A DNA stretch of 64,000 nt from DASRDR01 sp963812945 [NCBI: uncultured Candidatus Rokubacteria bacterium] (GTDB lineage Bacteria; Methylomirabilota; Methylomirabilia; Rokubacteriales). The notes beneath the pieces were generated by a model, which saw nothing but the letters and a program-made list of their open reading frames with translations, was not told where the DNA came from and did not search any database. The translations under genes and the position numbers were made by a program. Positions within the stretch are counted from its first letter, which is position 1, and each line of letters opens with the position of its first letter. Below, one piece after another: positions 42,118 to 52,282 of this stretch. Location: positions 372,001-436,000 of the forward strand of contig CAWEXD010000010.1 in the NCBI GenBank assembly GCA_963812945.1. Direction: 5' to 3'.

Positions 42118-43545
42118 CTAGGCGCCGGGCGGGGCCGCGGGCGCGCCCGGCGCGCTGCCCGGCCGGCGGCCGCGACGCCGGCGGGGCCGGCCCGGCGCGC
42201 CGGCAGGGCCCGGCCCGGCCGGCCGGGGCCGGTCCACCGGGGGCCGCGGGCCCTCGCGCCGGGGCCCCTCGGACGGGCGCCCCGGGACCCGGCGGCCCGG
42301 GCCCGGGGCGTCACTGTGCGCGCCCCGGCCAAAGCGCCCGCCCCGGCGCGCCTCGCGGGCCTCGGCCGACCGGCGGCGCTCCTCGGCCGTCGGTTTCACC
42401 TCCGGCAGGAACAGGGTGTCATCCGCCCACTCGACGCGGATGCGCTGGCCGATGAAGCGCTCGACGCCCTCCAGCGAGAACGCGCTCGCCTCGTCGACCA
42501 GGCTGACCGCCTTGCCGAACGCGCCAGCCCGGGCCGTGCGGCCGATCCGGTGGACGTAGTCCTCGGGGTCCTGCGGCAGGTCCCAGTTGTAGACGTGGCT
42601 GACGTCGGGGATGTGGAGCCCCCGGGACGCCACGTCCGTCGCCACGAGGATCGGCACGCTCCCGTCCTTGAACCCCTCGAGGGTCTTGAGGCGCTTCCGC
42701 TGATCCACGTCCCCGCTGAGAGCCCGCGCCGCGTGGCCGTTCCGCTCGAGCCGCTCGACCAGCCGGTGCACCTCGTCACGGGTGTTGGCGAAGATGAGGG
42801 TGCGCCCGCCGGGCTCCGCGCCGAGGAGCCCCAGCAAGAGGCCGAACTTCTCGTGGCGCCCCGCGTGGTAGAGAAGCTGCTCCACGCGCTCCACGGTCAC
42901 CTGCTCCGGCGAGACCGTGATCTGCGCGGGGTTGTTCATGAACTCGTAGGTCAGCTCGAGCACCCGGAACGAGAGCGTGGCCGAGAACAGGAACGACTGG
43001 CGGGCCTCGGGCGGGGGCAGGCGGCGGAGGATCCACCGGATGTCGGCGATGAACCCCATGTCGAACATCCGGTCCGCCTCGTCGAGCACGAGCACTTCCA
43101 CGCGGGCTGGCGACCAGGCGCGCTGCTTCAGGTAGTCGATCAGGCGCCCGGGGGTGCCGACCAGGAGGTCGATCGGCCCCTGGAGCGAGTCGCGCTGCTT
43201 GAGGTAGTCGACGCCGCCGAAGACGAGGGCCGTGCGGAGCCCCGTGAACCGCCCGAGCAGCCGCGCGTCCGCGTCGATCTGCACGACCAGCTCGCGCGTG
43301 GGCGCGACGATGAGGGCGCGCGGCGCGCCGTCGCGGGGGCTGGACGGGTGCCGGAGGAGCCGCGTGAACGTCGAGATCAGGAACGCCGCGGTCTTGCCGG
43401 TGCCCGTCTGGGCCTGCCCCGCCACGTCCTTGCCGCGGAGGGCCACCGGGAGCGCCGCTTCCTGGATGGGGGTGGCCACCGTGAAGCCCGCGGCCTGAAT
43501 CCCCTCGTGGACCTCGGGCGGCAGGTCGAGCTCGGCGAATCGCAT
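42118..43545 (-). CDS. DEAD-box RNA helicase (RhlB/RhlE type)
   Basis: 475 aa. Q motif AAGFTVATPIQ, motif I AQTGTGKTAAF, Ia PTRELV, Ib GTPGRL, II LDEADRMFDMGF, III FSATLS, IV FANTRDEV, V VATDVASRGLHIPDV and VI HRIGRTARAG. The tail past about 400 is very rich in Arg, Gly and Pro and probably binds RNA. Start ATG at 43545, 5 nt after the tatC stop, so cotranscribed with the clp run. Probably RNA unwinding in ribosome assembly or decay. Confidence 0.92.
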   Translation of the reverse strand: MRFAELDLPPEVHEGIQAAGFTVATPIQEAALPVALRGKDVAGQAQTGTGKTAAFLISTFTRLLRHPSSPRDGAPRALIVAPTRELVVQIDADARLLGRFTGLRTALVFGGVDYLKQRDSLQGPIDLLVGTPGRLIDYLKQRAWSPARVEVLVLDEADRMFDMGFIADIRWILRRLPPPEARQSFLFSATLSFRVLELTYEFMNNPAQITVSPEQVTVERVEQLLYHAGRHEKFGLLLGLLGAEPGGRTLIFANTRDEVHRLVERLERNGHAARALSGDVDQRKRLKTLEGFKDGSVPILVATDVASRGLHIPDVSHVYNWDLPQDPEDYVHRIGRTARAGAFGKAVSLVDEASAFSLEGVERFIGQRIRVEWADDTLFLPEVKPTAEERRRSAEAREARRGGRFGRGAHSDAPGPGRRVPGRPSEGPRREGPRPPVDRPRPAGPGPAGAPGRPRRRRGRRPGSAPGAPAAPPGA

Positions 43546-43550
43546 CGGCG

Positions 43551-44315
43551 TCAGGCGGCCGCCACCTTCCGCCGGCCGAACATCCGGGCCGCCAGGATGC
43601 CCGTCTCGTAGAGCAGGATGAGCGGGCCGGCCATCAGGATCTGGTTGAAGGCGTCGGGGGTCGGCGTCAGGATGGCGGCGGCCACGAAGCAGAGCAGGAA
43701 CGCGTACTTCCGGTTCTTGGCCAGGAACTCGGGGGTGACCAGGCCGAGCCGGCTCCCCAGCGTGATCGCGAGCGGCAGCTCGAAGATCAGGCCGAAGGCG
43801 AGGGTGAACTTGAGGATGAAATCGACGTAGCGGTTCACCGAGAGCGTGGGCACCAGGTTCTCGGTCTTGTAGCTCACCAGGAACTTCACGGCGAGCGGCA
43901 CGACCACGGTCAGGGCAAAGGTCGCGCCCACGAAGAAGCACAGGGTGGACAGGATCACGAACGGGATCGCGAACCGCCGCTCGTGCGGCAGGAGTCCCGG
44001 GGCGATGAACGCCCAGACCTGGTAGAGGATCACGGGCAGCACGAGGAAGCCGCCCGTGATCAGCGCGACCTTCATGTTGACCCAGAACGGCTCGGTCGGC
44101 TCCATGAACGCGAGCTTGATCGGCGCGATGGGCCGCGCCAGCCAGGTGATGATCCGCTCCGAGAACATGAACGCCGGCACGAAGCCGACGAGCAGCGCGA
44201 CCAGGCTCACGATGATCCGCTGCCGCAGCTCGCCCAGATGCGCCAGGAAGGGCATGCGCCCCTCCTGGGCGTCCTCGGGGGCGGCGCCGGGCGGCAGCGC
44301 CTTCTTGAAGAACAT
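43551..44315 (-). CDS. tatC: Sec-independent protein translocase TatC
   Basis: 254-aa six-helix membrane subunit that recognises twin-arginine signals. [20 protein letters not shown] is the family's first conserved cytoplasmic motif with the signal-binding Glu; [19 protein letters not shown], the periplasmic PTPDAFNQ and later helices match. ATG 44315 overlaps the rsmI stop as ATGA. No tatA or tatB is in the window. At least two Tat-type substrates are encoded here (2654 and 57583 binding proteins). Confidence 0.93.
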   Translation of the reverse strand: MFFKKALPPGAAPEDAQEGRMPFLAHLGELRQRIIVSLVALLVGFVPAFMFSERIITWLARPIAPIKLAFMEPTEPFWVNMKVALITGGFLVLPVILYQVWAFIAPGLLPHERRFAIPFVILSTLCFFVGATFALTVVVPLAVKFLVSYKTENLVPTLSVNRYVDFILKFTLAFGLIFELPLAITLGSRLGLVTPEFLAKNRKYAFLLCFVAAAILTPTPDAFNQILMAGPLILLYETGILAARMFGRRKVAAA

Positions 44316-45088
44316 CACGCGCTCGAGCCCGCCGGCGACGCCGGCGCGCGCGGGTTCAGCACGAGCGTGACCTCGCCCCGCACGGCCGTGCCGGCGAGGG
44401 CCGCCCGGAGCGTGCCCGCCGTGCCCCGCCGGAACTCCTCGAACCGCTTCGTCACCTCGCGCGCGAGGACGACCTCGGCGTCCCCGAAGACCGCCTCGAT
44501 CGCCTCCAGCGTGGCCAGCACGCGATGCGGGCTCTCGTAGAGCACCACCGGACGGCCGAGCGCGTGGAGGGCCTCGAGCCGCGCGCGCCGGCGGCCGGGC
44601 TTCGGCGGCAGGAAACCCTCGAACACGAACCGGTCGGCGGGGACGCCCGCCGCCGACAGGGCGGCGACCAGGGCGGAGGGGCCAGGGATCGGCACCACCG
44701 GGATCCCCGCGTCGCGACACAGCCGCACCAGCCGGAACCCGGGGTCGGACACGCCCGGGGTCCCGGCGTCCGTCACGAGCGCCACGCGCGCCCCGCCCTG
44801 GAGCCGCCCGAGCAGCTCGGGCCCCCGGCGGCCCTCGTTGTGCGCGAAGTACGAGACCACCGGCACGCGGATGTCGTAGGCCTGGAGGAGCGTCCGCGTC
44901 CGGCGCGTGTCCTCGGCCGCGACCAGGTCGACCCCGCGCAGGACCCGGAGCGCCCGCAGGGTGATGTCCTCGAGGTTGCCGATCGGCGTGGCGACGACGA
45001 AGAGGGTGCCGGCGGGCAGCGCCGCCGGCGTGGCCGGGGCGAGACCCTCGTCGCCCGGGGCGGACCGGGGGCCGGCCGGGACGGCCAC
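44315..45088 (-). CDS. rsmI: 16S rRNA (cytidine1402-2'-O)-methyltransferase
   Basis: 257 aa from a GTG at 45088. Family motifs: [83 protein letters not shown] and [13 protein letters not shown]. The frame continues upstream into clpX; a GTG at 45088 starts closest to the conserved core after clpX ends at 45106, and the RsmI core begins about 30 residues later. Methylates helix 44 of 16S rRNA, aiding decoding accuracy. Confidence 0.92.
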   Translation of the reverse strand: MAVPAGPRSAPGDEGLAPATPAALPAGTLFVVATPIGNLEDITLRALRVLRGVDLVAAEDTRRTRTLLQAYDIRVPVVSYFAHNEGRRGPELLGRLQGGARVALVTDAGTPGVSDPGFRLVRLCRDAGIPVVPIPGPSALVAALSAAGVPADRFVFEGFLPPKPGRRRARLEALHALGRPVVLYESPHRVLATLEAIEAVFGDAEVVLAREVTKRFEEFRRGTAGTLRAALAGTAVRGEVTLVLNPRAPASPAGSSA

Positions 45089-45105
45089 CGCCGCGGCGGG
45101 ACCGA

Positions 45106-46356
<1,251 letters not shown>

Positions 46357-46378
46357 TCGCTCCCCCCGCGGGCCCGCC

Positions 46379-47005
46379 CTAGCTCCGCCGCCCGTCGCCC
46401 GCCGCCGCCGCGCGGAGGACCGGGGTGTGGGAGACGATCACCTGGTCCACGATCCCGTACTCCTTCGCCTGCTCGGCGGTCATGAAGAAGTCGCGGTCGG
46501 TGTCCTTCGAGATCCGCTCCACCAGCTGGCCGGTGTGCGTCACCAGGATCTTGTTCAGCTCGTCCCGGATGCGCAGGATCTCTCGCGCCTGGATGTCGAT
46601 GTCGGTCGCCTGGCCCTGCACCCCCGCCAGCGGCTGGTGGATCATGATCCGCGAGTGGGGCAGGGCGAACCGCTTGCCCTTCGCCCCCGCGCAGAGGAGC
46701 AGCGCGCCCATCGACGCCGCCTGGCCCATGCAGATCGTCGAGACGGCGGGCTTCACGTACTGCATGGTGTCGTAGATCGCCATCCCCGCCGTCACCGAGC
46801 CGCCCGGGCTGTTGACGTAGAGGTAGACGTCCTTGTCCGGGTCCTCGGCTTCCAGGAAGAGCAACTGCGCGATGACCAGGTTCGCCATGTCGTCTTCGAT
46901 GTAGCTCGGCAGGAAGATGATGCGCTCCTTGAGGAGCCGCGAGAAGATATCGTACGCGCGCTCTCCGCGCGGGGTCTGCTCCACAACCATTGGAATGAGT
47001 GCCAC
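46379..47005 (-). CDS. clpP: ATP-dependent Clp protease proteolytic subunit
   Basis: 208-aa serine peptidase with the catalytic triad in place: [11 protein letters not shown] (Ser), [12 protein letters not shown] (His) and [18 protein letters not shown] (Asp). Begins [22 protein letters not shown], followed by [19 protein letters not shown] and [19 protein letters not shown]. Between tig and clpX. Confidence 0.97.
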   Translation of the reverse strand: MALIPMVVEQTPRGERAYDIFSRLLKERIIFLPSYIEDDMANLVIAQLLFLEAEDPDKDVYLYVNSPGGSVTAGMAIYDTMQYVKPAVSTICMGQAASMGALLLCAGAKGKRFALPHSRIMIHQPLAGVQGQATDIDIQAREILRIRDELNKILVTHTGQLVERISKDTDRDFFMTAEQAKEYGIVDQVIVSHTPVLRAAAAGDGRRS

Positions 47006-47044
47006 GCTGCCTCCTACCCTAGCCCGACGCGCGCGTCAGGCCCA

Positions 47045-48328
47045 TTATTCCGTCGGTTCGGCCGGTTCGATGTGCGCGTGCTCGACGAGGAGGGCCAGGG
47101 TCCTGGCCTCCCGGAGCGCCAGGCGCAGCCCGTCCAACTCGTCGCCCCGCTCGAGCAAGCTCCGGACCGCCTGGGGGGCGCGCCCGGACTCCTTCGCCAG
47201 GCGCGCGACTTCCGCATCCACGTCCGCGTCGCCGATGGCGATCTCTTCCTTCGCCGCGATGGCCTCCAGGAGGAGCGCCCGGCGCACGACCCGCTCGGCG
47301 TCCGGTCTGAGCTCGGACGCCAGTTTCCCGTAGTCCCAGCGCATGGCGTCCGGGTCCACGCCCTGCCGCCGCAGGCTCTCGCGACCGTGTTCGATCCGGT
47401 GCATCACCTCGCGCCCGACGAGGCTCTCCGGGACGACGACGGTGTGCCGGGCGAGCACGGCGTCGACGACCGCTTCCTCGAGCGCGTGCCGGTCCTGGCG
47501 CTCCCGCTCGGCGGTGAGCCGGGTCCGGACCGTCTCGCGGAGCTCGGCCAAGGTGTCGTGTACCCCCAGCCCGCGGGCGAGCTCGTCGTCGATCGGGGGG
47601 ACCTCCTTCTCCTTCACCTCGACCACCCGCAGGGCGAGCTGGCCCGTCCGCCCCCGGAGCTCCTCTCGCGAGTGCCCCTCGGGGAAGCGCACCTGCACCT
47701 GCCGTTCGGCCCCGGCCTCGAGCCCGATCACCGCCTCGTCCATCTCGGGGAGCACCCGGCCGGCGCCGACCTCGAAGGCGTAGCCCGGCTCGGTGCGCGG
47801 CTCGCCGCCCTCGGGGGTGAGCTCGTAGTCGACGACCACGAAGTCGCCGACGCGGGCCGGGCGGGCCGCGGTCACGAGCGTCGCCCGCTGCTCGGCGAGA
47901 TTGACGAGCGTCGTCTCGACGTCGGCATCCGCGATCGGCCGGGACGTGTGCTTGGCCGTGACCCCCCGGTACTCGCCGAGCGCGATCGCCGGCTTGATCT
48001 CGACGACGGCGGTGAAGCGGAGCGGCCGCCCCTCCTCGAGCTCGAGCTCCCGGAAGTCGGGATCCTCGACCGGCCGGAGGCGCGCCTCGTCCACCGCGCG
48101 CCGGTAGACCGCCGGGATCAGCGCCTCCGCGACCGCCTGGCGCACCTCGTCGGCGAAGCGGGAGCGCACGAGCGTCATCGGTACCTTGCCGCGGCGGAAC
48201 CCCGGCAACCGGGCGTCCCGCTGGACGCGGCCGCACGCCGCCGTCCAGGCTGCCCGCACTTCTTCCTCCGGGGCCTCGACGACCAGCTGCCGCTTACACG
48301 GATCGAGCTCTTGAACCTCGACCTTCAT
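47045..48328 (-). CDS. tig: Trigger factor chaperone
   Basis: 427-aa ribosome-associated chaperone and prolyl isomerase. The ribosome-binding loop is recognisable as LPGFRRGKVPMTLVRSRFAD, the FKBP-like domain begins DFVVVDYELTPEGGEPR with ALRVVEVKEKEVPPIDDELA, and the C-terminal helical arms run to the end. ATG 48328. First protein gene after tRNA-Leu, and a promoter upstream of the tRNA probably serves both. Confidence 0.94.
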   Translation of the reverse strand: MKVEVQELDPCKRQLVVEAPEEEVRAAWTAACGRVQRDARLPGFRRGKVPMTLVRSRFADEVRQAVAEALIPAVYRRAVDEARLRPVEDPDFRELELEEGRPLRFTAVVEIKPAIALGEYRGVTAKHTSRPIADADVETTLVNLAEQRATLVTAARPARVGDFVVVDYELTPEGGEPRTEPGYAFEVGAGRVLPEMDEAVIGLEAGAERQVQVRFPEGHSREELRGRTGQLALRVVEVKEKEVPPIDDELARGLGVHDTLAELRETVRTRLTAERERQDRHALEEAVVDAVLARHTVVVPESLVGREVMHRIEHGRESLRRQGVDPDAMRWDYGKLASELRPDAERVVRRALLLEAIAAKEEIAIGDADVDAEVARLAKESGRAPQAVRSLLERGDELDGLRLALREARTLALLVEHAHIEPAEPTE

Positions 48329-48362
48329 TCAGATGGACCGTGCCGTTGTCCTGCGAGAGGTG

Positions 48363-48449
48363 TGGTGCGAGAGGGGGGAGTTGAACCCCCAAGGGATTTC
48401 GCCCACTGGATCCTAAGTCCAGCGCGTCTGCCAGTTCCGCCACTCTCGC
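48363..48449 (-). tRNA. tRNA-Leu (anticodon UAG), CCA encoded
   Basis: 87 nt on the minus strand. Acceptor stem GCGAGAG pairs with CTCTCGC, discriminator A, then genomic CCA. Anticodon arm CTGGA-CTTAGGA-TCCAG gives UAG; the long variable arm (TGGGCGAAATCCCT) and TTCAACTCC T-arm fit a class II leucine tRNA. It lies about 60 nt after a good promoter and 35 nt before tig, so it is probably cut from the tig transcript. Confidence 0.93.
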
Positions 48450-48514
48450 GCGTCCGGGACTGTCGCGGCGGCGAACCTCCCTGCCTCGCGTAGCATTCTG
48501 TCTCGACCCCGACG

Positions 48515-48543
48515 AGTATACCGGACGGAGAAACCCCCGGCAA
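48515..48543 (-). promoter_or_regulatory. Promoter for tRNA-Leu and the tig-clpP-clpX run
   Basis: Minus strand -35 TTGCCG (48543-48538), exactly 17 bp, then -10 TATACT (48520-48515). It is 66 bp before the tRNA. Nothing else is apparent in the 207-bp space 48450-48655 apart from this promoter. Confidence 0.6.
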
Positions 48544-48655
48544 GAAACCGCGTCTCACGCGCGACATTCCCGTCGGCGTGGACACCGCCGCCGGGTCGTC
48601 GCGCCGAACGCGCAGCGCCCCACGGCGCGGGCGCCGCCCGGTCTTCGGCCCGCGG

Positions 48656-49408
48656 TCACTCCGCCGACGAGTAGAGCCGGATCGACACCCGTCGGTTCTG
48701 GTCACGCCCCTGACGGGTCTTGTTGTCCGCCATGGGACGGATGTCGCCCAGGCCGATGTTGTGGATCCGGGGCAGGTCGACCCCTTTTTCCACGAGGAAC
48801 CGGCGGACCGCCTCCGCCCGGCGCTGGCTGAGTCCGATGTTGTAGGCGCTGGCACCGATGTTGTCCGTGAAGCCCTCGAGCTCCACCGTCAGCTCCGGCT
48901 GGTCCTGCAGCTGCTTGACGAGCGTGAGCAGCTTCGTCTGCGCCCCGTCGTCCAGCTCCCACTTGTCGAACGCGAAGTGCACGAGCTGCGTGTCGGTGAG
49001 CGTGCGCTTGTTGCGGTTCGTCCAGAGCTTGGTCAGACGCTGGTCCGTGTCGGTCGCCTTGGCGTGCGCCTCCTTGGCGGTGGCGCCGGCCGCGTCGGCC
49101 CGGCTGGCGGCCTCGGTGGCCTTGGTGTTCGCCTCGGTGGCCTTGGTCGCCGCCTGCCCGGCGAGCGCCGTCGCCTCGGTGGCCTTTCGGTCGGCCTCGG
49201 CGGTCGCGGTGCGCGTCTCGGCGAGGCCTCGCTGGAGCTGCTCGCTCCGCGTCTTCTCCTCCCCGAGCGCTGTCTCGACCCGTCCGACGTCGGCGCCGAC
49301 CTTCTGCTGACTCTTGGCCACCTCTTCCTGGACGAACTTCTTCGTGGCGCACCCCGTCACGAGCAGAGCGCTGCCCAGGAGTCCTCCGATCACCAACCGC
49401 CCCACCAT
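48656..49408 (-). CDS. OmpA/Pal family peptidoglycan-associated lipoprotein with coiled-coil linker
   Basis: 250 aa. A lipobox ends LLVTGC, so it is likely outer-membrane anchored. About residues 25-130 are a long Ala/Thr-rich coiled coil (TEATALAGQAATKATEANTK), followed by a C-terminal OmpA domain: VHFAFDKWELDDGAQTKLL, LEGFTDNIGASAYNIGLSQR, RRAEAVRRFLVEKGVDLPRI and GRDQNRRVSIRLY, the peptidoglycan-binding signature. ATG 49408 behind AAGGGGG. Similar to Pal/OmpA-like envelope tethers. Confidence 0.87.
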   Translation of the reverse strand: MVGRLVIGGLLGSALLVTGCATKKFVQEEVAKSQQKVGADVGRVETALGEEKTRSEQLQRGLAETRTATAEADRKATEATALAGQAATKATEANTKATEAASRADAAGATAKEAHAKATDTDQRLTKLWTNRNKRTLTDTQLVHFAFDKWELDDGAQTKLLTLVKQLQDQPELTVELEGFTDNIGASAYNIGLSQRRAEAVRRFLVEKGVDLPRIHNIGLGDIRPMADNKTRQGRDQNRRVSIRLYSSAE

Positions 49409-49632
49409 GGCTGCGCCCCCTTCTCTCCGGAGTGTGTCCGACGGCGCCGCACCCGCGGCACCCTGGCGCCCAAGTGTACAAGGGGCGAGCCCTTCGGCGA
49501 AGCCCTCCTCCGGAGGCCCAGCCGGCCGGAGGCCGCTCGGGCGCCGGGAGGGGTCCGGGGGCTCGCCGACCGCGGCACCACTCCCCCGCACGGTGCCGCT
49601 CGAGGTCACGCCCTGACGGGGAGCGGGGGCGC

Positions 49633-49854
49633 TTACCGCGCGCTCGGCCCGCCGCCGGACCGGCAGCCGTGACAGAGGCGCTGGGCCTTGGAGTCGCTCC
49701 GGAAGGGGCGATCACACCCCAGGCAGGAGAGCTGGCGGCTACCGGCCGGCCAATCGTTGACGGACGCCGGCATCTCCCGACAGCCCAGATGCTCGACCCC
49801 GCCGGTGACGAGCGCCTGGCCGCACATTCGGCACCGGGAGGCCTGGCCGATCAA
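49633..49854 (-). CDS. Small double zinc-ribbon protein
   Basis: 73 aa from a TTG at 49854. Cysteines occur in pairs typical of zinc ribbons: RCRMCGQ and later LSCLGCDRPF with LCHGCR. No ATG lies upstream in frame, so the start is uncertain; a GCGGGAC precedes it. It sits in a run of small minus-strand genes with two RRM proteins. Probably nucleic-acid or protein binding. Confidence 0.55.
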   Translation of the reverse strand: MIGQASRCRMCGQALVTGGVEHLGCREMPASVNDWPAGSRQLSCLGCDRPFRSDSKAQRLCHGCRSGGGPSAR

Positions 49855-49905
49855 GCGGTGTCCCGCCAGCCGCGACGCGCGACCCCGACCGCGGACATCA
49901 CGCGC

Positions 49906-50295
49906 TCAGAGACTCCGCTTCCGCGCGCGCAACCCACGGCGGCTGCCCTTGCGCTTGAACGGCCGCCCGCCGCCCGGCCGATCGTTGCGCGGGCCCGAAC
50001 GGTCTGTGTTCATCGGTCGCGGGGGTCGCGGGCCATCCTGCCGAGGCGGGCGATCCTCCGCCGCGTTGACGGTGAGCTTCCTCCCCGCCACCTCGTGGTC
50101 GTGGAAGAGGCGGATCGCCTCGGCTGCCTCGGCCTCGGTGGCGAACTGGACGAAAGCGAACCCCCGCGGGCGTCTGGTCTCCCGATCGGTGGGGAGGTAG
50201 ACCTCGACGATGGCGCCGGCCGGGGACAAGAGCTGCGCCAGGGTGTCCGCCGTGGTCTCGAGGTGCAGATTCCCGACGAAGATGCGTGCTGGAAT
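49906..50295 (-). CDS. RRM RNA-binding protein with apparent AUU start codon
   Basis: 129 aa. A full RNA-recognition motif: RNP2 RIFVGNL at residues 4-10 and RNP1 RGFAFVQF, then AEAAEAIRLFHDHEVAGRKL, followed by an Arg/Gly-rich tail (RPFKRKGSRRGLRARKRSL). No ATG, GTG or TTG lies between the upstream stop and RNP2. An ATT at 50295 sits 6-8 nt after an excellent GAGAGGAGAT, giving [M]PARIFVGNL. Initiation at AUU is known from infC. A single-base error (ATG read as ATT) is the alternative. Confidence 0.75.
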   Translation of the reverse strand: MPARIFVGNLHLETTADTLAQLLSPAGAIVEVYLPTDRETRRPRGFAFVQFATEAEAAEAIRLFHDHEVAGRKLTVNAAEDRPPRQDGPRPPRPMNTDRSGPRNDRPGGGRPFKRKGSRRGLRARKRSL

Positions 50296-50355
50296 GGCTG
50301 ATCTCCTCTCGACCGATCCGCGGCGGGCCGCGCCGCTCGTCAGGCTCCGAACCCC

Positions 50356-50592
50356 TCAGTACCCCTCGCGCCGTGCCGCGCGGGCCTCAACGGCGGCCTT
50401 GATCTCCTCCGCGAACATGCCCAGGTGGAGCGGACACGGCGGCTCGTTCGCCTCGACGTACTGACACTCCGCCTGGTTGCACTGGACGAAGTAGCTGGTC
50501 GCCGGCCGGAGGCCGCTCGGGCGCGTCAGGCGGATGAGGACGGGCTCCGACACCACGGAACACCAGAATTCGCGCGGCCGGGTCGCGCGCAT
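50356..50592 (-). CDS. Small Cys/His-containing protein
   Basis: 78 aa from ATG 50592 with AAGGGGG upstream. The centre reads FVQCNQAECQYVEANEPPCP followed by LHLGMF, so Cys-x4-Cys and a further Cys with nearby His could bind zinc or iron. No family recognised. It also contains a copy of the GCCGGCCGGAGGCCGCTCGG sequence found at 49522. It lies between two RRM genes. Confidence 0.65.
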   Translation of the reverse strand: MRATRPREFWCSVVSEPVLIRLTRPSGLRPATSYFVQCNQAECQYVEANEPPCPLHLGMFAEEIKAAVEARAARREGY

Positions 50593-50653
50593 GGGCCGCC
50601 CCCTTACGGTCGACCCGCGCGCGACACCGTCGCGCGGGCGGCCCGGAGCAAGC

Positions 50654-50938
50654 CTACCAACGGGCCGGGCGCCGCGATCCGCCGCCGTCGCCCGGCGTCT
50701 TGGCGACGCTGACCAGCAGCTTTCGCCCTTCGAACATCTGGTCGTTGAGCTTCGCGATCGCATCCTGCGCCTCGGCCGCCGTCGACATCTCGACGAAGCC
50801 AAAGCCGCGCGACTGCCCCGAGAAGCGATCGGTGATCACGGTCGCCGACTCGACGGTGCCGCACTGCGTAAAGTACTCGCGCAGGCTATCGGACGTCGTG
50901 GAGTAGGACAGGCCACCGACATAGAGCTTGGACGCCAT
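50654..50938 (-). CDS. RRM RNA-binding protein (cyanobacterial/Rbp type)
   Basis: 94 aa, starting at ATG 50938 behind GGAGGCG. RNP2 KLYVGGLSYSTTSDSLREYF, RNP1 SRGFGFVEM, and AQDAIAKLNDQMFEGRKLLV, followed by a short Gly/Arg tail. Such single-RRM proteins bind RNA and are often cold-induced. The frame stays open back to an ATG at 51085, but that extension has no ribosome site and no conserved residues. Confidence 0.88.
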   Translation of the reverse strand: MASKLYVGGLSYSTTSDSLREYFTQCGTVESATVITDRFSGQSRGFGFVEMSTAAEAQDAIAKLNDQMFEGRKLLVSVAKTPGDGGGSRRPARW

Positions 50939-51250
50939 GGGGCGCCTCCTTCGAGACCCCGTTTCCAGGGTCAACCGCTTCCGCAGCCACGATTCGCGCC
51001 CCGAACACGCGGAAGCGCTGTCGGCGGCGAGGCTGGACTCGACTCGTACCCGAATCCGGCAGGAAAGCCATTCCGAGCATAGCACGCATAGGCGCGTCCG
51101 TGCTCCGGCGATTCGAGCGCTCCGGACCGTCCCGGATCGAGGGGTTCCGCCCCCCTCGCCCCGGGGCCGCCGGTCCGTTCCGGCCTGCGGATGAGCCTTC
51201 CCGGCGGGGTGGGGGAACGACGACTATCGGTAGCGCGCGGCCAGAGACGC
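50939..51250. other. Non-coding space upstream of the RRM gene
   Basis: 387 bp between the RRM start and the secreted-protein stop at 51326, including the hairpin at 51251. No convincing gene. A TATGCT box at about 51078 (minus strand) could be a -10, leaving a leader of over 120 nt. A copy of a GGTGG-GGAACGACGA-containing sequence, also found near 58891, lies at 51206-51229. Confidence 0.4.
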
Positions 51251-51275
51251 GGGAGCGGCCCCGAAGGCCGCTCCC
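51251..51275 (-). terminator. Hairpin downstream of the secreted DUF1554-like gene
   Basis: GGGAGCGGCC-CCGAA-GGCCGCTCCC, a perfect 10-bp stem with a 5-nt loop, 50 bp after the minus-strand stop at 51326. No T-tract follows, so it may act with Rho or as an RNA-stability element. Confidence 0.5.
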
Positions 51276-51325
51276 GCCCTGCGCGTCGATGGTGAGCCGT
51301 GAAGGGATCGACCCTTCACCCGCGC

Positions 51326-52036
51326 TCACTGTGCGGCGAAGCAGTACAAGAGGCCAGCGCCGCCCGTGCTCACGAGGTTCTGCTGGCTGCAGCCGTTGCT
51401 CAGGTGCACCGCGTTCCACGAGGAGTTGGGGCCGCCCAGTCGGTCGTGATGGCCGACCATGGCGCTGCCCGCGGCGTTGCTCGTCCAGTTCCCGCACGTG
51501 GTCACGTCGGGTCTGCCGATGAGCGACCGCCCGTGCGAATCCGAACCCGTCAGGATGTCGTGCACGTTGGGCGTGTCGCCCGATCCGAGGACGACTTCGC
51601 CCTTCTCGTTGAGGGCAATGGGCTTTCTGATGTTGTTGCGATCGCGCTGCGAGTCGCCGTGCAATTCGTCGACGTTGGCCGCGATGATCACGTTCTTCGC
51701 GTTGTACCAGGGCCCGGGGCCGATCCGGTCGCGCGCGTTGACCGGCAAGGTTCCCGTCGCGGGCACGGCGGTTTGGCTGAGATACGCGCGCCACGTGCGA
51801 TTGCCCGCGCCGACGGCCTGCGCCAGCGCCTGGCAATGCCGGTCGGCGCCCGCCAGACCGCCCAGGTTTGCCCCATCGCCGAGGCCGACGCTGGTGACGA
51901 AGAAGCCCAGGGGCTGCGTCGGCAGCGGCGGCGGCGCGGGGGGGGTCTGCTGCGCCTCGGCACCTCCCGCCACGGTGAGTGTCACTGCGGCGATCAGGAG
52001 GATCGCGGCGGATCCACGACGCGCAATCGGCATCAT
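51326..52036 (-). CDS. Secreted DUF1554/lectin-like protein
   Basis: 236 aa with a signal peptide (SAAILLIAAVTLTVAGGAEA) and a short Pro-rich linker. The mature domain reads FFVTSVGLGDGANLGGLAGA, then CQALAQAVGAGNRTWRAYLS, GPWYNAKNVIIAANVDELHG and CGNWTSNAAGSAMVGHHDR, ending LSNGCSQQNLVSTGGAGLLYCFAAQ-like. This matches the endostatin/lectin-like DUF1554 domain. Start at ATG 52036 behind AAGGAGGG (an ATG at 52033 is equally possible). A candidate promoter lies at 52081-52109 and a hairpin after the stop. Role unknown, surface or extracellular. Confidence 0.78.
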   Translation of the reverse strand: MMPIARRGSAAILLIAAVTLTVAGGAEAQQTPPAPPPLPTQPLGFFVTSVGLGDGANLGGLAGADRHCQALAQAVGAGNRTWRAYLSQTAVPATGTLPVNARDRIGPGPWYNAKNVIIAANVDELHGDSQRDRNNIRKPIALNEKGEVVLGSGDTPNVHDILTGSDSHGRSLIGRPDVTTCGNWTSNAAGSAMVGHHDRLGGPNSSWNAVHLSNGCSQQNLVSTGGAGLLYCFAAQ

Positions 52037-52080
52037 CGTTCCCTCCTTACGGTGCTCGCGGTGATGGGCACGGACCAGGC

Positions 52081-52109
52081 TCCATACGAAAACGCCGTCG
52101 AGCTTACAA
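52081..52109 (-). promoter_or_regulatory. Candidate promoter of the secreted DUF1554-like gene
   Basis: Minus strand -35 TTGTAA (52109-52104), a 17-bp spacer and -10 TATGGA (52086-52081), 45 bp before the ATG at 52036. Matches are partial (4/6 and 3/6). Nothing else apparent up to 52282. Confidence 0.4.
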
Positions 52110-52282
52110 TAGTTCCGGCCACGGCACCGGGCCGGGGCTCGCGCCGCCTCTTCGCATCGAGCGCGATCCCGATGGGGATCAGGATCCAAGCAGCTGCAAC
52201 TGCCGGATCGACGGCCTGAGGATCTCGGCGCGCGTCGGTCCCGCTCGGGGCGCGGCGCGCTGGGATCTTCGGAGATGCCCGA

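Noticed and set aside
50941-51085. 49-codon N-terminal extension of the second RRM protein
   Set aside because: No ribosome binding site, no conserved residues, and the usual RRM start is at 50938.
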